This document shows positions 9,863 to 18,680 of a stretch of 64,000 nucleotides of DNA, piece by piece. Made by a program: the position numbers and the translations under genes. The notes under the pieces were generated by a model that saw only the letters and a list, made by a program, of their open reading frames with translations, did not search any database and was not told the DNA's origin. The stretch is taken from NCBI GenBank assembly GCA_021325375.1, contig JAJPHG010000031.1, forward strand, positions 62,001-126,000, in the 5' to 3' direction. The DNA is from Alphaproteobacteria bacterium (GTDB lineage Bacteria; Pseudomonadota; Alphaproteobacteria; Micropepsales; Micropepsaceae). How positions within the stretch are numbered: the first letter of the stretch is position 1; each line of letters starts with the position of its first letter.

Positions 9863-10300
9863 AGATACTCCGAAATAGCGTCAATGCCTGAAATCGACTG
9901 TGGTTAGAGATTAGCCTACCTGGCTGAGTTAGTTGATAAGTATTCCAACGTTGACCTAAGCCCCGTTTTTCATCCAGTTGAAAGTAGAGCCTGATCTTCA
10001 TTTGCGCCTTGCTGGCTCCGCGCGCGCAATCCTGCTTTAGGACGCACGCGAGTCGGCATAAACTTTGCGCTCACCCTCCTTCGGCGCAGCACTCGGCCGG
10101 ACGCCAAAAAATTGCGCGGCCGGGAACTGAGAAAAATCAACTGAAATGACCCACTCCCATCGACAACTACAGGTGGTCGTGATAAGATTTTCACTCAATG
10201 AAGTCAGATTGCCTGCTACCATGCGGGCCGAGCCGGACGTTTGCAGGCACGGCCGCTAGAGGGGTATGTGTGTCTGGCCGCATAACAACCCAGGATTAGG
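9863..10300. other. Gene-free divergent intergenic region
   Basis: These 438 bases separate two divergent genes and should contain both promoters. The only clear element I see is the AGGATTAGG ribosome binding site directly before the ATG at 10301. I find no convincing small gene, RNA or long palindrome. Confidence 0.5.
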
Positions 10301-13282
10301 ATGCAAAGCGTCTTCTGCGGCCGTGACTCCGAATTGCGCCTTCTGAAGGCGGCGTTCGATAAGGCCGGTGGTCAAGATCGCACAGCACCTAAGCCACAGC
10401 TAATTGTGCTTTTGGGCGAGTCCGGCCTGGGCAAGACTAGAATTGTTCAGGAATTTTACGGATTGCTTTCCAGGACCGTGGGGAAACCCAAAAAACAAAA
10501 ATACTGGCCACACGATCTGGGCCAAGTCGATGACAATCTGAGGATCAACCCCGATCCCGCTCGTTGTAACAACGAATTCCCCATTCCCTATTTGTGGTGG
10601 GGAATGCGTTTGTCCGATCCAGGTAAGCGCAATGATCTCGTTGCTGGCGCAATTTATCCGCACCTTGCGTATCTCGCGCCGCATTTGGAACCGATGTATA
10701 ACGCCCAAAAGAGAGCGGACCGGATTACCCAAGGCAGCAAGACAATTCTTGGCGCGCTGGTTGACTTCGTTTTGGGTCTCATTCCAGGTGCAGGCCCGGT
10801 GGCCGCTGTCAAGACTGGTGCCACAGCTGCATTCGAAACTTTGAAATTGATCCGCGATGATCTCAAAGATCACATTCATCAGAGCACAGGAGAATTGGCA
10901 GCGAAGGCTGAAAAGGCCATCGTCGAGCGGGTGCTTGCCGATTTCGATTTGCTGCACAAATCAAAGCTCTCTCTTCCCATAGTTCTCTTCATTGACGACG
11001 CGCAGTTTTCCAAGACAGATCACGCACTTTGTGATTTCCTCGAAAAATTGATGGCGCGGGCCTGGAAGAATCGTTGGCCCATATTGATCCTCATTACATG
11101 TTGGGAATATGTCTGGCACGAAGACCGTGCACTCAATGGCCCAAGTATGGCGCGCATCGTTGTAGACGCGATGCCTCTCTTAGGAGCCGACTGGAAGCCG
11201 ACAGTTCTCCAACCGGCCGACAACCTGGAGCCAATGTTGAGAACGGCGCTAGAGGGCATCACGGTGACTCAGCGTAGCGAAATCTTGAGTCGCGCTGGCG
11301 GAAATCCAGGGCATCTCGGTGAGATGATCAACCTCTGCAAACTGCGTCGGGGCTATTTCGAAAAGCGCGAACCTTCCAAAGCGCTCACGGATGACGGCCT
11401 AAAGAAATTGCTGGCGGAATCGACCAGCGTCTCCAGGCTGATTGAAGCCCGCTTGATGGATCCCGCGACGCCCGCGTCCGTCCGTCAAGCGGTCACGCTG
11501 TCGAGCCTTCAAGGCATGCAATTCGTTTGCAGGCTTACGCGCGAAATCGCTCTAGATCTTGCAATGGACGCGGCTGAGCAAGGTCTATTGCTGGCCGAAG
11601 AGCCGCACGGCTTCGTACAGGGCGTCGCCAAGGGGGTCGCTGACTTCAAGCAACGAGTTGTCCATGACGTGGCTCGTGAAGCGCTGCAAAATGTAACCGA
11701 CGAAGCGCGCGCTGAGAATGCAATTCGAGCACGGCTGCGTGATAGAATCGAGGATCGTCAGCAGCTCCTGGTGCTCGCCTTGGAAGAGCGCGAAGTTTTG
11801 ACGTTGGTATGTGCGAACTTGCTGGAACGGTCTCTGAATCCGATCGAGCGTGCTCTTGCTCGGAAGGCGCTCGGAGAATTGGCACAGCTCTATTTGTCTC
11901 GTTACAGATTTGAAGACGCCGCATCAGTTTACGAACGCCTGCTCGCCACGGCACCCTCATCCAAAGGCGGCACCGAGTGGCAAGGTCGCGTCCAAACGCT
12001 TGACTTCCTTGCAGCATTGTACAGCAGATTAAATTGGCCATCTAAGCAATCGAGCGCACTCAAAAGAGTGATTTTGCAAGCTTATGGCCCGATCGGAGAC
12101 ATCGGGCGTATACTGGCTTTTACACGCGACCAAGATGACGTGAAACGATACTTCGAAAATTGGAAGCAGGAGAGAATTAGCGCTTGGGCCAAGGAAACCC
12201 CGGATGTCGAAAATCGAAAGATGGAGTCAGTTGCGACAGAGATTTACGTCCAATCCGTTGTCGTCATTGTCGGGGGATTGTTGGAACTGAGTGAACTGGC
12301 TCGACACTGGCCGAATCTGTCGTTTGCGGAAGGCGATGGTCCTATCGATGATGCCCCGTTCATGATAACGACATATGATAACGATCAGGATGGAAATGCC
12401 GACCTCGGGAAACGGGTCGGCATTGACTCGGCGGAGGTGGCCGCATTCTGGCAAAAGCGTGCCTACAACCTAGGCTCTCTCGTTGGAGAGTCTTATTCTC
12501 AACGTCGACACTTCGAACTTCTAGTGGATGATGTTGCGCGTAAGAACAGCAACGAAGCGAATATCACCGGCGCCCTTGATGCGCTGGAGCGAGCTTTGAG
12601 AATTGCGGAAGAGTTGGATGATCATCTGCTTCAGATCCAGGCTCTTAGCAATCTCGGCAGCGTTTATGGGCAGTTTGGAGACCGTGCGAAGTCCGAACGC
12701 GCGCTTTTCCGGGCGGGACAAATCAACAATGCAAATTATACCGGGAACGCGTTTCCGGTCGTCGCGCTTTTGATAGGCGAGAATATCGAGTACCGTAAAG
12801 CTAATTCTGTCGGAGCCTCGGATGAATCGCAAATAGTCGACCGTTTCAGCATTCCTGTTCGATTGGAACCGCTTTTTGATCGGAACCCCGAGGAAGCGGT
12901 TCGCCAGTTCCGGATGCTGAAGCGTATGGTCGGGAACATCGAGGGAAACCTGGGCGACAATGCGCTCAAAGCGGGCGAGTTCGACAATGCAAACGATCGA
13001 TTCAAGTACGCGCTGGAATCCTTCACGGATCTCAATGATGGTCCCAATATCGCACTGACGTTCGGAAACCTAGCGGCCGTCGCCAAAAGTCGTGGCGATA
13101 TTGCGCTGGCGTGCAGTTATTGGCGTCAGGGTCTCTCCGTTTATGAAAAACTCAAAGTCATAGATTCGGGCAAGGCCATTGAAGGTCGTTGGAGCGAGGC
13201 CATTGCTGAGCTTCATCAAGCAATTGAGGAGACTGGCTCCCGTAAGGAGCCGGAGCAGAAAACCATTCGAGTCAATGCCTGA
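10301..13282 (+). CDS. STAND-like ATPase with C-terminal TPR-type repeats
   Basis: This 993-aa protein begins with an AAA_16-type nucleotide-binding domain: the 'FCGRDSELRLL' lead-in, a Walker A GESGLGKT at residues 39-46, and a Walker B-like IVLFIDDAQ near residue 227. A Gly/Ala-rich hydrophobic stretch (about residues 148-175) interrupts the NTPase domain. From about residue 540 to the end the sequence is helical and repetitive, with TPR-like pairs (ALERALRIAEELDDHLLQIQ, LSNLGSVYGQFGD). This is the layout of signal-transducing NTPases that oligomerise on ligand binding. No separate effector domain is evident. Its place among defence genes makes a sensor role attractive but unproven. Confidence 0.75.
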   Translation: MQSVFCGRDSELRLLKAAFDKAGGQDRTAPKPQLIVLLGESGLGKTRIVQEFYGLLSRTVGKPKKQKYWPHDLGQVDDNLRINPDPARCNNEFPIPYLWWGMRLSDPGKRNDLVAGAIYPHLAYLAPHLEPMYNAQKRADRITQGSKTILGALVDFVLGLIPGAGPVAAVKTGATAAFETLKLIRDDLKDHIHQSTGELAAKAEKAIVERVLADFDLLHKSKLSLPIVLFIDDAQFSKTDHALCDFLEKLMARAWKNRWPILILITCWEYVWHEDRALNGPSMARIVVDAMPLLGADWKPTVLQPADNLEPMLRTALEGITVTQRSEILSRAGGNPGHLGEMINLCKLRRGYFEKREPSKALTDDGLKKLLAESTSVSRLIEARLMDPATPASVRQAVTLSSLQGMQFVCRLTREIALDLAMDAAEQGLLLAEEPHGFVQGVAKGVADFKQRVVHDVAREALQNVTDEARAENAIRARLRDRIEDRQQLLVLALEEREVLTLVCANLLERSLNPIERALARKALGELAQLYLSRYRFEDAASVYERLLATAPSSKGGTEWQGRVQTLDFLAALYSRLNWPSKQSSALKRVILQAYGPIGDIGRILAFTRDQDDVKRYFENWKQERISAWAKETPDVENRKMESVATEIYVQSVVVIVGGLLELSELARHWPNLSFAEGDGPIDDAPFMITTYDNDQDGNADLGKRVGIDSAEVAAFWQKRAYNLGSLVGESYSQRRHFELLVDDVARKNSNEANITGALDALERALRIAEELDDHLLQIQALSNLGSVYGQFGDRAKSERALFRAGQINNANYTGNAFPVVALLIGENIEYRKANSVGASDESQIVDRFSIPVRLEPLFDRNPEEAVRQFRMLKRMVGNIEGNLGDNALKAGEFDNANDRFKYALESFTDLNDGPNIALTFGNLAAVAKSRGDIALACSYWRQGLSVYEKLKVIDSGKAIEGRWSEAIAELHQAIEETGSRKEPEQKTIRVNA

Positions 13283-13385
13283 CTCCACGTCGTTCTATCC
13301 CCTGCGCCGCGCAATACTCCCGCCGATTCAAGTCAGGCTGCCACGCCTCATGATGCGCCCGCCAGAACGCCTCCCCATCCAGGAA
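13275..13385 (-). pseudogene. Fragment of an IS66-type accessory (TnpA-like) gene
   Basis: The minus strand reads GEAFWRAHHEAWQPDLNRREY and then stops. This is the N-terminal signature of the small DNA-binding protein that accompanies IS66-family elements. Only about 36 codons remain and they overlap the end of the ATPase gene. A longer copy, in the same orientation, lies at 17826-18300 on the other side of the restriction-like operon. Confidence 0.65.
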
Positions 13386-13429
13386 ACGGTGGCCGTGGCG
13401 ATGATCATGTGCGGACTGAAGTAACTGAA

Positions 13430-14098
13430 TCAGGACATCGTGACGGATCCAGCAGCGGTGAGCATATTTATGAAGATATGCTTGAGACGGATTGTGTGAT
13501 GACTTCCTTGTTGCAAAGCTCCGTCTAGTACAGCCAGCGAGTTGGGGTGCGGAGCTTGTGCAACGAGCGCCGAATTTGGGCCATAGACTTTCTTGAGCCG
13601 GGTATCGATATAGTCGACGATGCTTTCCACGGGCAACGATAGAACATACCCAAGCATGAATCCCCATTCATGACCGGCTGCGTATTGACCCGTCGCAAAG
13701 CGGTCAACACCTTTGCTGACATGGCTTCCATTTAGTGACGCGTCTCCAGCACGCACACGCTTATATTCGACGCCAACATAAGCGTCCTCTTGTCCAAACT
13801 GGTGAAGGAATTGAAGAGTAATGTCGATACGTCCGAGTATCGATGGATCAGCGGCAGCCATATTTTTCAGTTCATGCTCGCCCCGAAGCTGAAGATTCGT
13901 CAGGCCTAGCGTCCTCTTTAAGCGACGTATCGCCTTGCGGACGACAACCGTCACGGGAACCTCCAACATGCCCTGCGACACGTCGGCTCGTGCATCGTAC
14001 GCGCCTCGGCAGACAAGATCGAGGACCGTTGCGACTTGGTCATCCGACAAAGCAAAGGCTGGGCTGCCATACGGGACATCAGGCGCTAACAGAGACAT
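13430..14098 (-). CDS. Putative PD-(D/E)XK nuclease partnered with the methylase
   Basis: This 222-aa protein is the last gene of a three-gene operon. I see a possible nuclease core: GRIDITLQF, then about 10 residues, then VGVEYKRV. This fits the D...ExK pattern of PD-(D/E)XK restriction enzymes. The flanking sequence is not recognisable. I chose the ATG at 14098, which overlaps the methylase end by 20 bases; an ATG at 14140 is the alternative. The coupling suggests the product cuts DNA that the neighbouring methylase has not modified. The nuclease call is an inference from one motif and the context. Confidence 0.6.
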   Translation of the reverse strand: MSLLAPDVPYGSPAFALSDDQVATVLDLVCRGAYDARADVSQGMLEVPVTVVVRKAIRRLKRTLGLTNLQLRGEHELKNMAAADPSILGRIDITLQFLHQFGQEDAYVGVEYKRVRAGDASLNGSHVSKGVDRFATGQYAAGHEWGFMLGYVLSLPVESIVDYIDTRLKKVYGPNSALVAQAPHPNSLAVLDGALQQGSHHTIRLKHIFINMLTAAGSVTMS

Positions 14099-17000
14099 CC
14101 CGCCTCCGCAGCCAATGATCCGAGAGAATAATATCAGCATCGTTCAAGCCTGCGGTTCTTGTCCAGTATCGGATCTCGGCAGGCTTTAGAATAAACAGAT
14201 CACCATCGCCATAAAGTCGAAGCTGACGCCGCTCGTTGAGATAAGGCGGGACGTCAGTTTCAAACTGGCCTCGCAACACTGCCGCAAGCGTTTCGAGTTC
14301 GTTATCGTCGCCGTCGCGAATAACTGATTTGGCGGTAGCTTTACCACTGGCCACAACAAATCTAACGGCAGATATCCCAGGTATTCCTGCCGAGAGGTCC
14401 GCCGTCTTCACGCGTCTATTGTAAACAATCGCCTCAATATGCCGCTCTCCGCGCGCTCGAAGGTAGGCATTGACGGTTTGAGCGACTTGAGCGGCGTACT
14501 CTCGGATTGCTTTGATCCCGGGCGGGGCTACCAGCTTGGCCCTTTCTCCACGATTCTCGAAGATTAGAAAGCCTGCGCGGTCCACGCTGTCGCTTGCCAA
14601 CACCCGCTCCTCCGGCTCCAACTCATAAAGATCGAACACCGCATCATCCAGAGCGGCCAATTTATCGGGGTCGGTGGGTTCTGCGGCAGCAAGACGCTCC
14701 GCCTTAACGACGGCATCAATTAGAGCTCTATCTGTCTCCAAAAGCGGAGGAACTCGCACTGAAAGAAGGTCATGTGGCTCTACGGTGGGACGCTCTAATC
14801 CCCAGGTCGGTCCACCAAAGGCAAATTGAAACGCGGTGAGGCTGGAGTTCATTATGCCCGAAAGCACGAATGCAAATTTCGGGTCTGCATTTCGGAAAGA
14901 GACTCCGTAGAAATTTTGCGTGTAAAGAACATCGCTTGCGTGAACCGCAACGCTGTACCGTCCCCGCTCAGCACCAGAGTTATTGCCGACCTTCGAGCAT
15001 ATCAGCAATGGTCCTCGAAAGATGGATTCACGGCGAGGGCGGTGCAGCGTTGCGTGAGAGAAAGGCGCAAGCTGCCCCTCAGCCAAACGAAACGCGGTGA
15101 AGGTGTCGGGTGTGACGACTTTCAGGCGCTTATAGCTCTTCGGGGGGACGTTCTTTTCGCCCTGAACCTGAAACCCCTGGCCGCGATATTCGCTTTCGTC
15201 TCTCCCCAGTTCGTTCAAAACGGTTTCCAGCTTTGGGAAGCTGCGCTCAAGCTTGTCGATCAGCCAGCCATCTCGCACGGTCCCAAACGTCGCCGCCTTG
15301 AGAAAAGGAGGCACAGCCAATACGCGGTCAAGTGGAACGGATCGAATCTCGCCGGGACCAACTTGAAATACTCCGGTGCGTCGGAAGTCAGGGGTCCACG
15401 GTATAGACCCGACCAGTAGGCGCTTTGGGTCTGCCGCGAGGGCGCACCGGGAAAAAAATAGAAGCGCAGGACCGAGAGCATCGGGAAAAAGCCCCTCTCG
15501 CCGTAGATAGGAAAGATTAATCAGTGCAGCCGGCGTGAGGCGCTTGAGAATGGCGTTACGCGCCTCTACAGCATGGACGTCTTTCGAGAAGAATGGTGTA
15601 GCCTTCATCACCATTCCAATTCGACCGGTGTCGCCAGCCAATCGAGCGGCGAGCCCCAAGAATGCTTGATCCGGGCTCCTACGAGGTCGAAGGGTGTTGT
15701 CGTCGTTCCTTGCGCGTCTCGGCGCAGGGCCCTGCTGACGAACGAATGTCCATGGCGGATTCCCCACGACGGCTTGGAAGCTCTTCGTCGTTAAAGCTTT
15801 CGGCAGCGCCTGGCCGAGGGAATCCGCCTCAAACAATGTGCTGTCGATCAACTTATCAAATTTGAGATCGGCGATATCCGAAACCGGTTCATGGTCAAGC
15901 TCCAGGGCGGCGAGATAGAGGCTGAAGGCCGCGATGCCAAGCGCAGAGCGATTGATGTCAATGCCGAATAGTTGCTTATAAAGTATGCGCCGCACCAGGC
16001 GGCGCGAGGCTGGTTTGCCGCACGCGGCCTTCCACACCAAACGACGAAACGATTCGACAAGGAACGCACCGGAACCGCAAGCTGGATCGATTACACGGGC
16101 AGTTGGTTCCAATCCTTCGAAAACAGGATCAAGCGTCAGGTGCACCAATTCGACCGGCGTGTAGTGAAGGCCTTGTGCCTCAGCTTCCTCCGCCGCGCTG
16201 GACCGCGCGAACTGCTGGTAGATCGAGCTGACCAAGTCTATCGGGATTGCATTGAAGCGAAATCGGAACAGCCGGCCTTGCCCGCCCCGATCCGGAACGA
16301 GGCTTCTCCCTTCAATAAAATCGCGAATGCATTCTAGGTGCTGGGCCGAGAGATGCTTTCGTTCAGCGCCCGGATCATCCATAGGAAATAGGTCGCCATT
16401 AAATGTTGACCGGAGCCAATCGAATAGAGCGAAAGCGCTTCTTGGTGTTGCAAACATCGCGCCAAGATCGGCCGGCATATCGCTCGGAAGAAAGGGCTGG
16501 GCCAGTCCACGATCGAGCAGATACCAGGTGAAGATGCATCGCCCAATGAAGCGTTGCGCCAAGTCGCGCGAAAGTGCCCGAGCGTGATGTGCGGCATTGA
16601 TGGGCGTTAGTTCGATTGGGCGCTGCTCTAATGCGCTGATCTCGGCTAGAAGCTCGCGATCAACGCGATGGCGTCGGTCAATCTTCTTGCCAATTGGGCT
16701 AGACCAGAAGGCTCCCGTTTCCGTCGCCAATCGGCCACATGCATCATCAAGTGCGCGCAGTTGATCTTCCGAGTCAACAACATATCGGTCCAGTGGCGGC
16801 AGCGCCTGTTGGTCCCCAGGTCGCGGATGAGGTGGCGATGCGAAGCAATCATAAAGTCGGACGTCAGTGGTCGTGACAATCCAAAGCAGCGGAGCAACAC
16901 CGATATTCCAGGCAGCCTCGTGCCAGGTGCGGATTTCATCATCTGTAGGTACAGATGCGGTTGCATCTTTGAAAATGCTTGTTGGGATGCTCTGGGCCGA

Positions 17001-17162
17001 GAACACTGCGTCAGCATTCAGGCCGACCCTATCGCCGCTGAATACCGTTCTTAGCCTGGCGGCCGCTGGAGCATTTGCGAGAGTAAGCCCAGGGGCGGCC
17101 CGACCAGAGCTTGCAAGATAACCTGTTGCTTGAAGCACCTTTTCAAAGACTGGGCTTTTCAT
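14079..17162 (-). CDS. Eco57I-type N6-adenine DNA methylase
   Basis: This 1027-aa protein has a class I methylase core in its middle: DPACGSGAFLVE near residue 360, FGIDINRSA, and the catalytic NPPW near residue 466. The N-terminal 300 residues include WHEAAWNIGVAPLLWIV and a Lys/Asp-rich segment, as in type IIG/BREX-like methylases. The C-terminal 450 residues could hold target recognition. I chose the second ATG (17162) rather than 17168: it gives a GGAG at 6 bases and an ATGA overlap with the upstream gene. A separate nuclease gene follows, so methylation and cutting are probably split between proteins. Confidence 0.82.
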   Translation of the reverse strand: MKSPVFEKVLQATGYLASSGRAAPGLTLANAPAAARLRTVFSGDRVGLNADAVFSAQSIPTSIFKDATASVPTDDEIRTWHEAAWNIGVAPLLWIVTTTDVRLYDCFASPPHPRPGDQQALPPLDRYVVDSEDQLRALDDACGRLATETGAFWSSPIGKKIDRRHRVDRELLAEISALEQRPIELTPINAAHHARALSRDLAQRFIGRCIFTWYLLDRGLAQPFLPSDMPADLGAMFATPRSAFALFDWLRSTFNGDLFPMDDPGAERKHLSAQHLECIRDFIEGRSLVPDRGGQGRLFRFRFNAIPIDLVSSIYQQFARSSAAEEAEAQGLHYTPVELVHLTLDPVFEGLEPTARVIDPACGSGAFLVESFRRLVWKAACGKPASRRLVRRILYKQLFGIDINRSALGIAAFSLYLAALELDHEPVSDIADLKFDKLIDSTLFEADSLGQALPKALTTKSFQAVVGNPPWTFVRQQGPAPRRARNDDNTLRPRRSPDQAFLGLAARLAGDTGRIGMVMKATPFFSKDVHAVEARNAILKRLTPAALINLSYLRREGLFPDALGPALLFFSRCALAADPKRLLVGSIPWTPDFRRTGVFQVGPGEIRSVPLDRVLAVPPFLKAATFGTVRDGWLIDKLERSFPKLETVLNELGRDESEYRGQGFQVQGEKNVPPKSYKRLKVVTPDTFTAFRLAEGQLAPFSHATLHRPRRESIFRGPLLICSKVGNNSGAERGRYSVAVHASDVLYTQNFYGVSFRNADPKFAFVLSGIMNSSLTAFQFAFGGPTWGLERPTVEPHDLLSVRVPPLLETDRALIDAVVKAERLAAAEPTDPDKLAALDDAVFDLYELEPEERVLASDSVDRAGFLIFENRGERAKLVAPPGIKAIREYAAQVAQTVNAYLRARGERHIEAIVYNRRVKTADLSAGIPGISAVRFVVASGKATAKSVIRDGDDNELETLAAVLRGQFETDVPPYLNERRQLRLYGDGDLFILKPAEIRYWTRTAGLNDADIILSDHWLRRRDVSVSA

Positions 17163-17692
17163 GCCCATCTCCGCCGTTTCTCCGTCGCGTTTTGGTTAGC
17201 CGAATTCGAGCACGATGCACTCTCGTCGCTTGCTACCGCTGTCGCAGGAAAGAAATCAAGTTGCCCGACAGCTCCGACTGGATTCGGTAGTGCGAACCCT
17301 TCCGCAAGCACCGCAAGATGGGGATTCAGTCGAATTACGAGGGCATCGTCACGAAGCAACGAGATATCTGCTTCGTCCGTAACCGACCAATCGACGGTCC
17401 CATATAGGAGCAGTCTTGTATCCCGGAGGGCAAGGAAGGATTTTCCACGCAGAGCGACGCGCAAACTCAAAAAGAGAGTCTGATGTGCTTGCAATTCAAG
17501 GTGAAAACGATTGCGAAGCGTCGCCGCGACTCGCAGCAGCAGAATCGTCTGCCAACTATACTGCGCGGGTGAGCCTTGGCTCTTCGGAAGCACATCGGCT
17601 GGTATGAGTGCGCGCCGACTCGTCCACTCGCGGAGCTTCGCCGTCGAGAGGCCGGTGAGTCGCGTGGCTTGGCGCGTCGTGACGTACCGCAT
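17159..17692 (-). CDS. MerR-like helix-turn-helix protein of the restriction-like operon
   Basis: The first ~65 residues (YVTTRQATRLTGLSTAKLREW, then the turn at RRALIPAD) look like a MerR-type winged helix-turn-helix: the recognition helix, a wing, and a YSWQTILLLRVAATL helix. The remaining 110 residues are unrecognised. The protein is probably 177 aa from the ATG at 17692; a TTG at 17701 in the same frame is possible. It is the first gene of the operon and overlaps the methylase start by ATGA. It may act as a control protein that times methylase and nuclease expression, or as a DNA-specificity partner. Neither role is shown by the sequence. Confidence 0.65.
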   Translation of the reverse strand: MRYVTTRQATRLTGLSTAKLREWTSRRALIPADVLPKSQGSPAQYSWQTILLLRVAATLRNRFHLELQAHQTLFLSLRVALRGKSFLALRDTRLLLYGTVDWSVTDEADISLLRDDALVIRLNPHLAVLAEGFALPNPVGAVGQLDFFPATAVASDESASCSNSANQNATEKRRRWA

Positions 17693-17824
17693 GTTGCCCA
17701 AGGAATCGGCTGTATCGCCAATTTGAGAAGATTGGGTATCACGCCCGATCTTGGCCGTAAACGCTCGGTGGCCATGGATCGCTCACTATCCGGGCCGCGA
17801 AGTCATGGCAGAAATATCGCAATG

Positions 17825-17854
17825 ATTATAGCCTCTTAGATTTGCGCGCGGCAA
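17825..17854 (-). promoter_or_regulatory. sigma70-like promoter of the HTH-methylase-nuclease operon
   Basis: On the minus strand TTGCCG (17854-17849), an 18-base spacer and a perfect TATAAT (17830-17825) lie about 130 bases before the HTH gene. The -35 box lies inside the tail of the decayed IS66-type gene, so the insertion remnant may supply the operon's promoter. Confidence 0.5.
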
Positions 17855-18300
17855 CTGAAGCACCGGGCATTGCGGTCTGCTCTAGATCCTGTTTCCAACG
17901 GCATGGGATGCACCGGTCGATGTCGTAGTACCGCGCGACCTCCGACTGGTGGTCCAGCCTGCTCCGCCCCAGCCACGATCCGAACGATGTCGAAGCGCCG
18001 CTTGTGGCCCGCGCGTCCCGGCAGACGATCAATGGCACCAGCGCCGTCGTGAGATAAGTCATGTGACTTAGACTGTGACTTAGCCCGCCGCGCCGGTAGA
18101 GCAGCTTGCGCACCGGCTCCTGAGGCTCCGCCTTGAACCGCACCCGCCAGTTGCCGAACGCCTTCAATGGAATGCCGTGGCGCTCGAAATACTCGCCCTG
18201 ATTCAAGTCGCTACGCTGCCACGCCTCGTGATACGCTGGCCAGAACGCCTCGCCATACCCCACACGCCGCCGCCGATCATCCGCCCTCGCCTCGTCCTCA
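17826..18300 (-). pseudogene. Decayed IS66-type accessory (TnpA-like) gene
   Basis: The minus strand reads GEAFWPAYHEAWQRSDLNQGEY and KAFGNWRVRFKAEP, typical of the IS66-family accessory DNA-binding protein, followed by the Arg/Gly/Ser-His-rich linker. The frame is then lost and regained: GHKRRFDIVRIVAG is in another frame, and SEVARYYDIDRCIPCRWKQDL returns in the first. Two frameshifts therefore separate the two halves of its second helix-turn-helix. The gene is a pseudogene. No transposase gene is present on either side. Confidence 0.75.
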
Positions 18301-18332
18301 TCCGCAAATCCGCAAATCCGCAAATCCGCAAA
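18301..18332. repeat. Four tandem copies of an octamer (TCCGCAAA)
   Basis: TCCGCAAA is repeated four times without interruption at the edge of the IS66-type remnant, followed by TGAG. It is a short slippage-prone repeat of unknown role. Confidence 0.8.
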
Positions 18333-18450
18333 TGAGAACAGATCGAAACCCCAACCTCTGAAACAAGCGTGCGAGAAATGGGCGTTTAACATCAACGCGG
18401 GGCGCGGTCAGCAAGATGGCCCGAACAGGTACGGAACAGGGAGACCGGCC

Positions 18451-18594
18451 TCACCGGAACGACGCGAAGAGCGCTCGTTGTTCGTCCCAGCCCATCGGCA
18501 TCGACCGCTTCGCGAGTACCCCGAGCGTGAGGGTTTTGGGCTGCTTGCGGTCCCTGATCGCCGTCGCCAAATCGGGAGCGAGGCTCGGGCCTCC
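18451..18594 (-). pseudogene. C-terminal fragment of a serine recombinase
   Basis: A 47-codon minus-strand frame ends at the TGA (18453-18451) and reads LAPDLATAIRDRKQPKTLTL then MPMGWDEQRALFASFR. This resembles the end of large serine recombinases, where an 'Arg-Gln-Pro-Lys' turn is followed by a 'Pro-x-x-Trp-x-Glu-Gln-Arg' helix. A TGA immediately upstream closes the frame, so only the tail survives. It marks a former mobile element between the restriction-like operon and the Tc toxin locus. Confidence 0.5.
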
Positions 18595-18680
18595 TCATCA
18601 CGCGTTAGGGGCCATCACCACTGTGGTTTCGGCCTTTTCTCCTCAGCTTCGAGAAATCAATGCATCATCAAAACCCGCGA

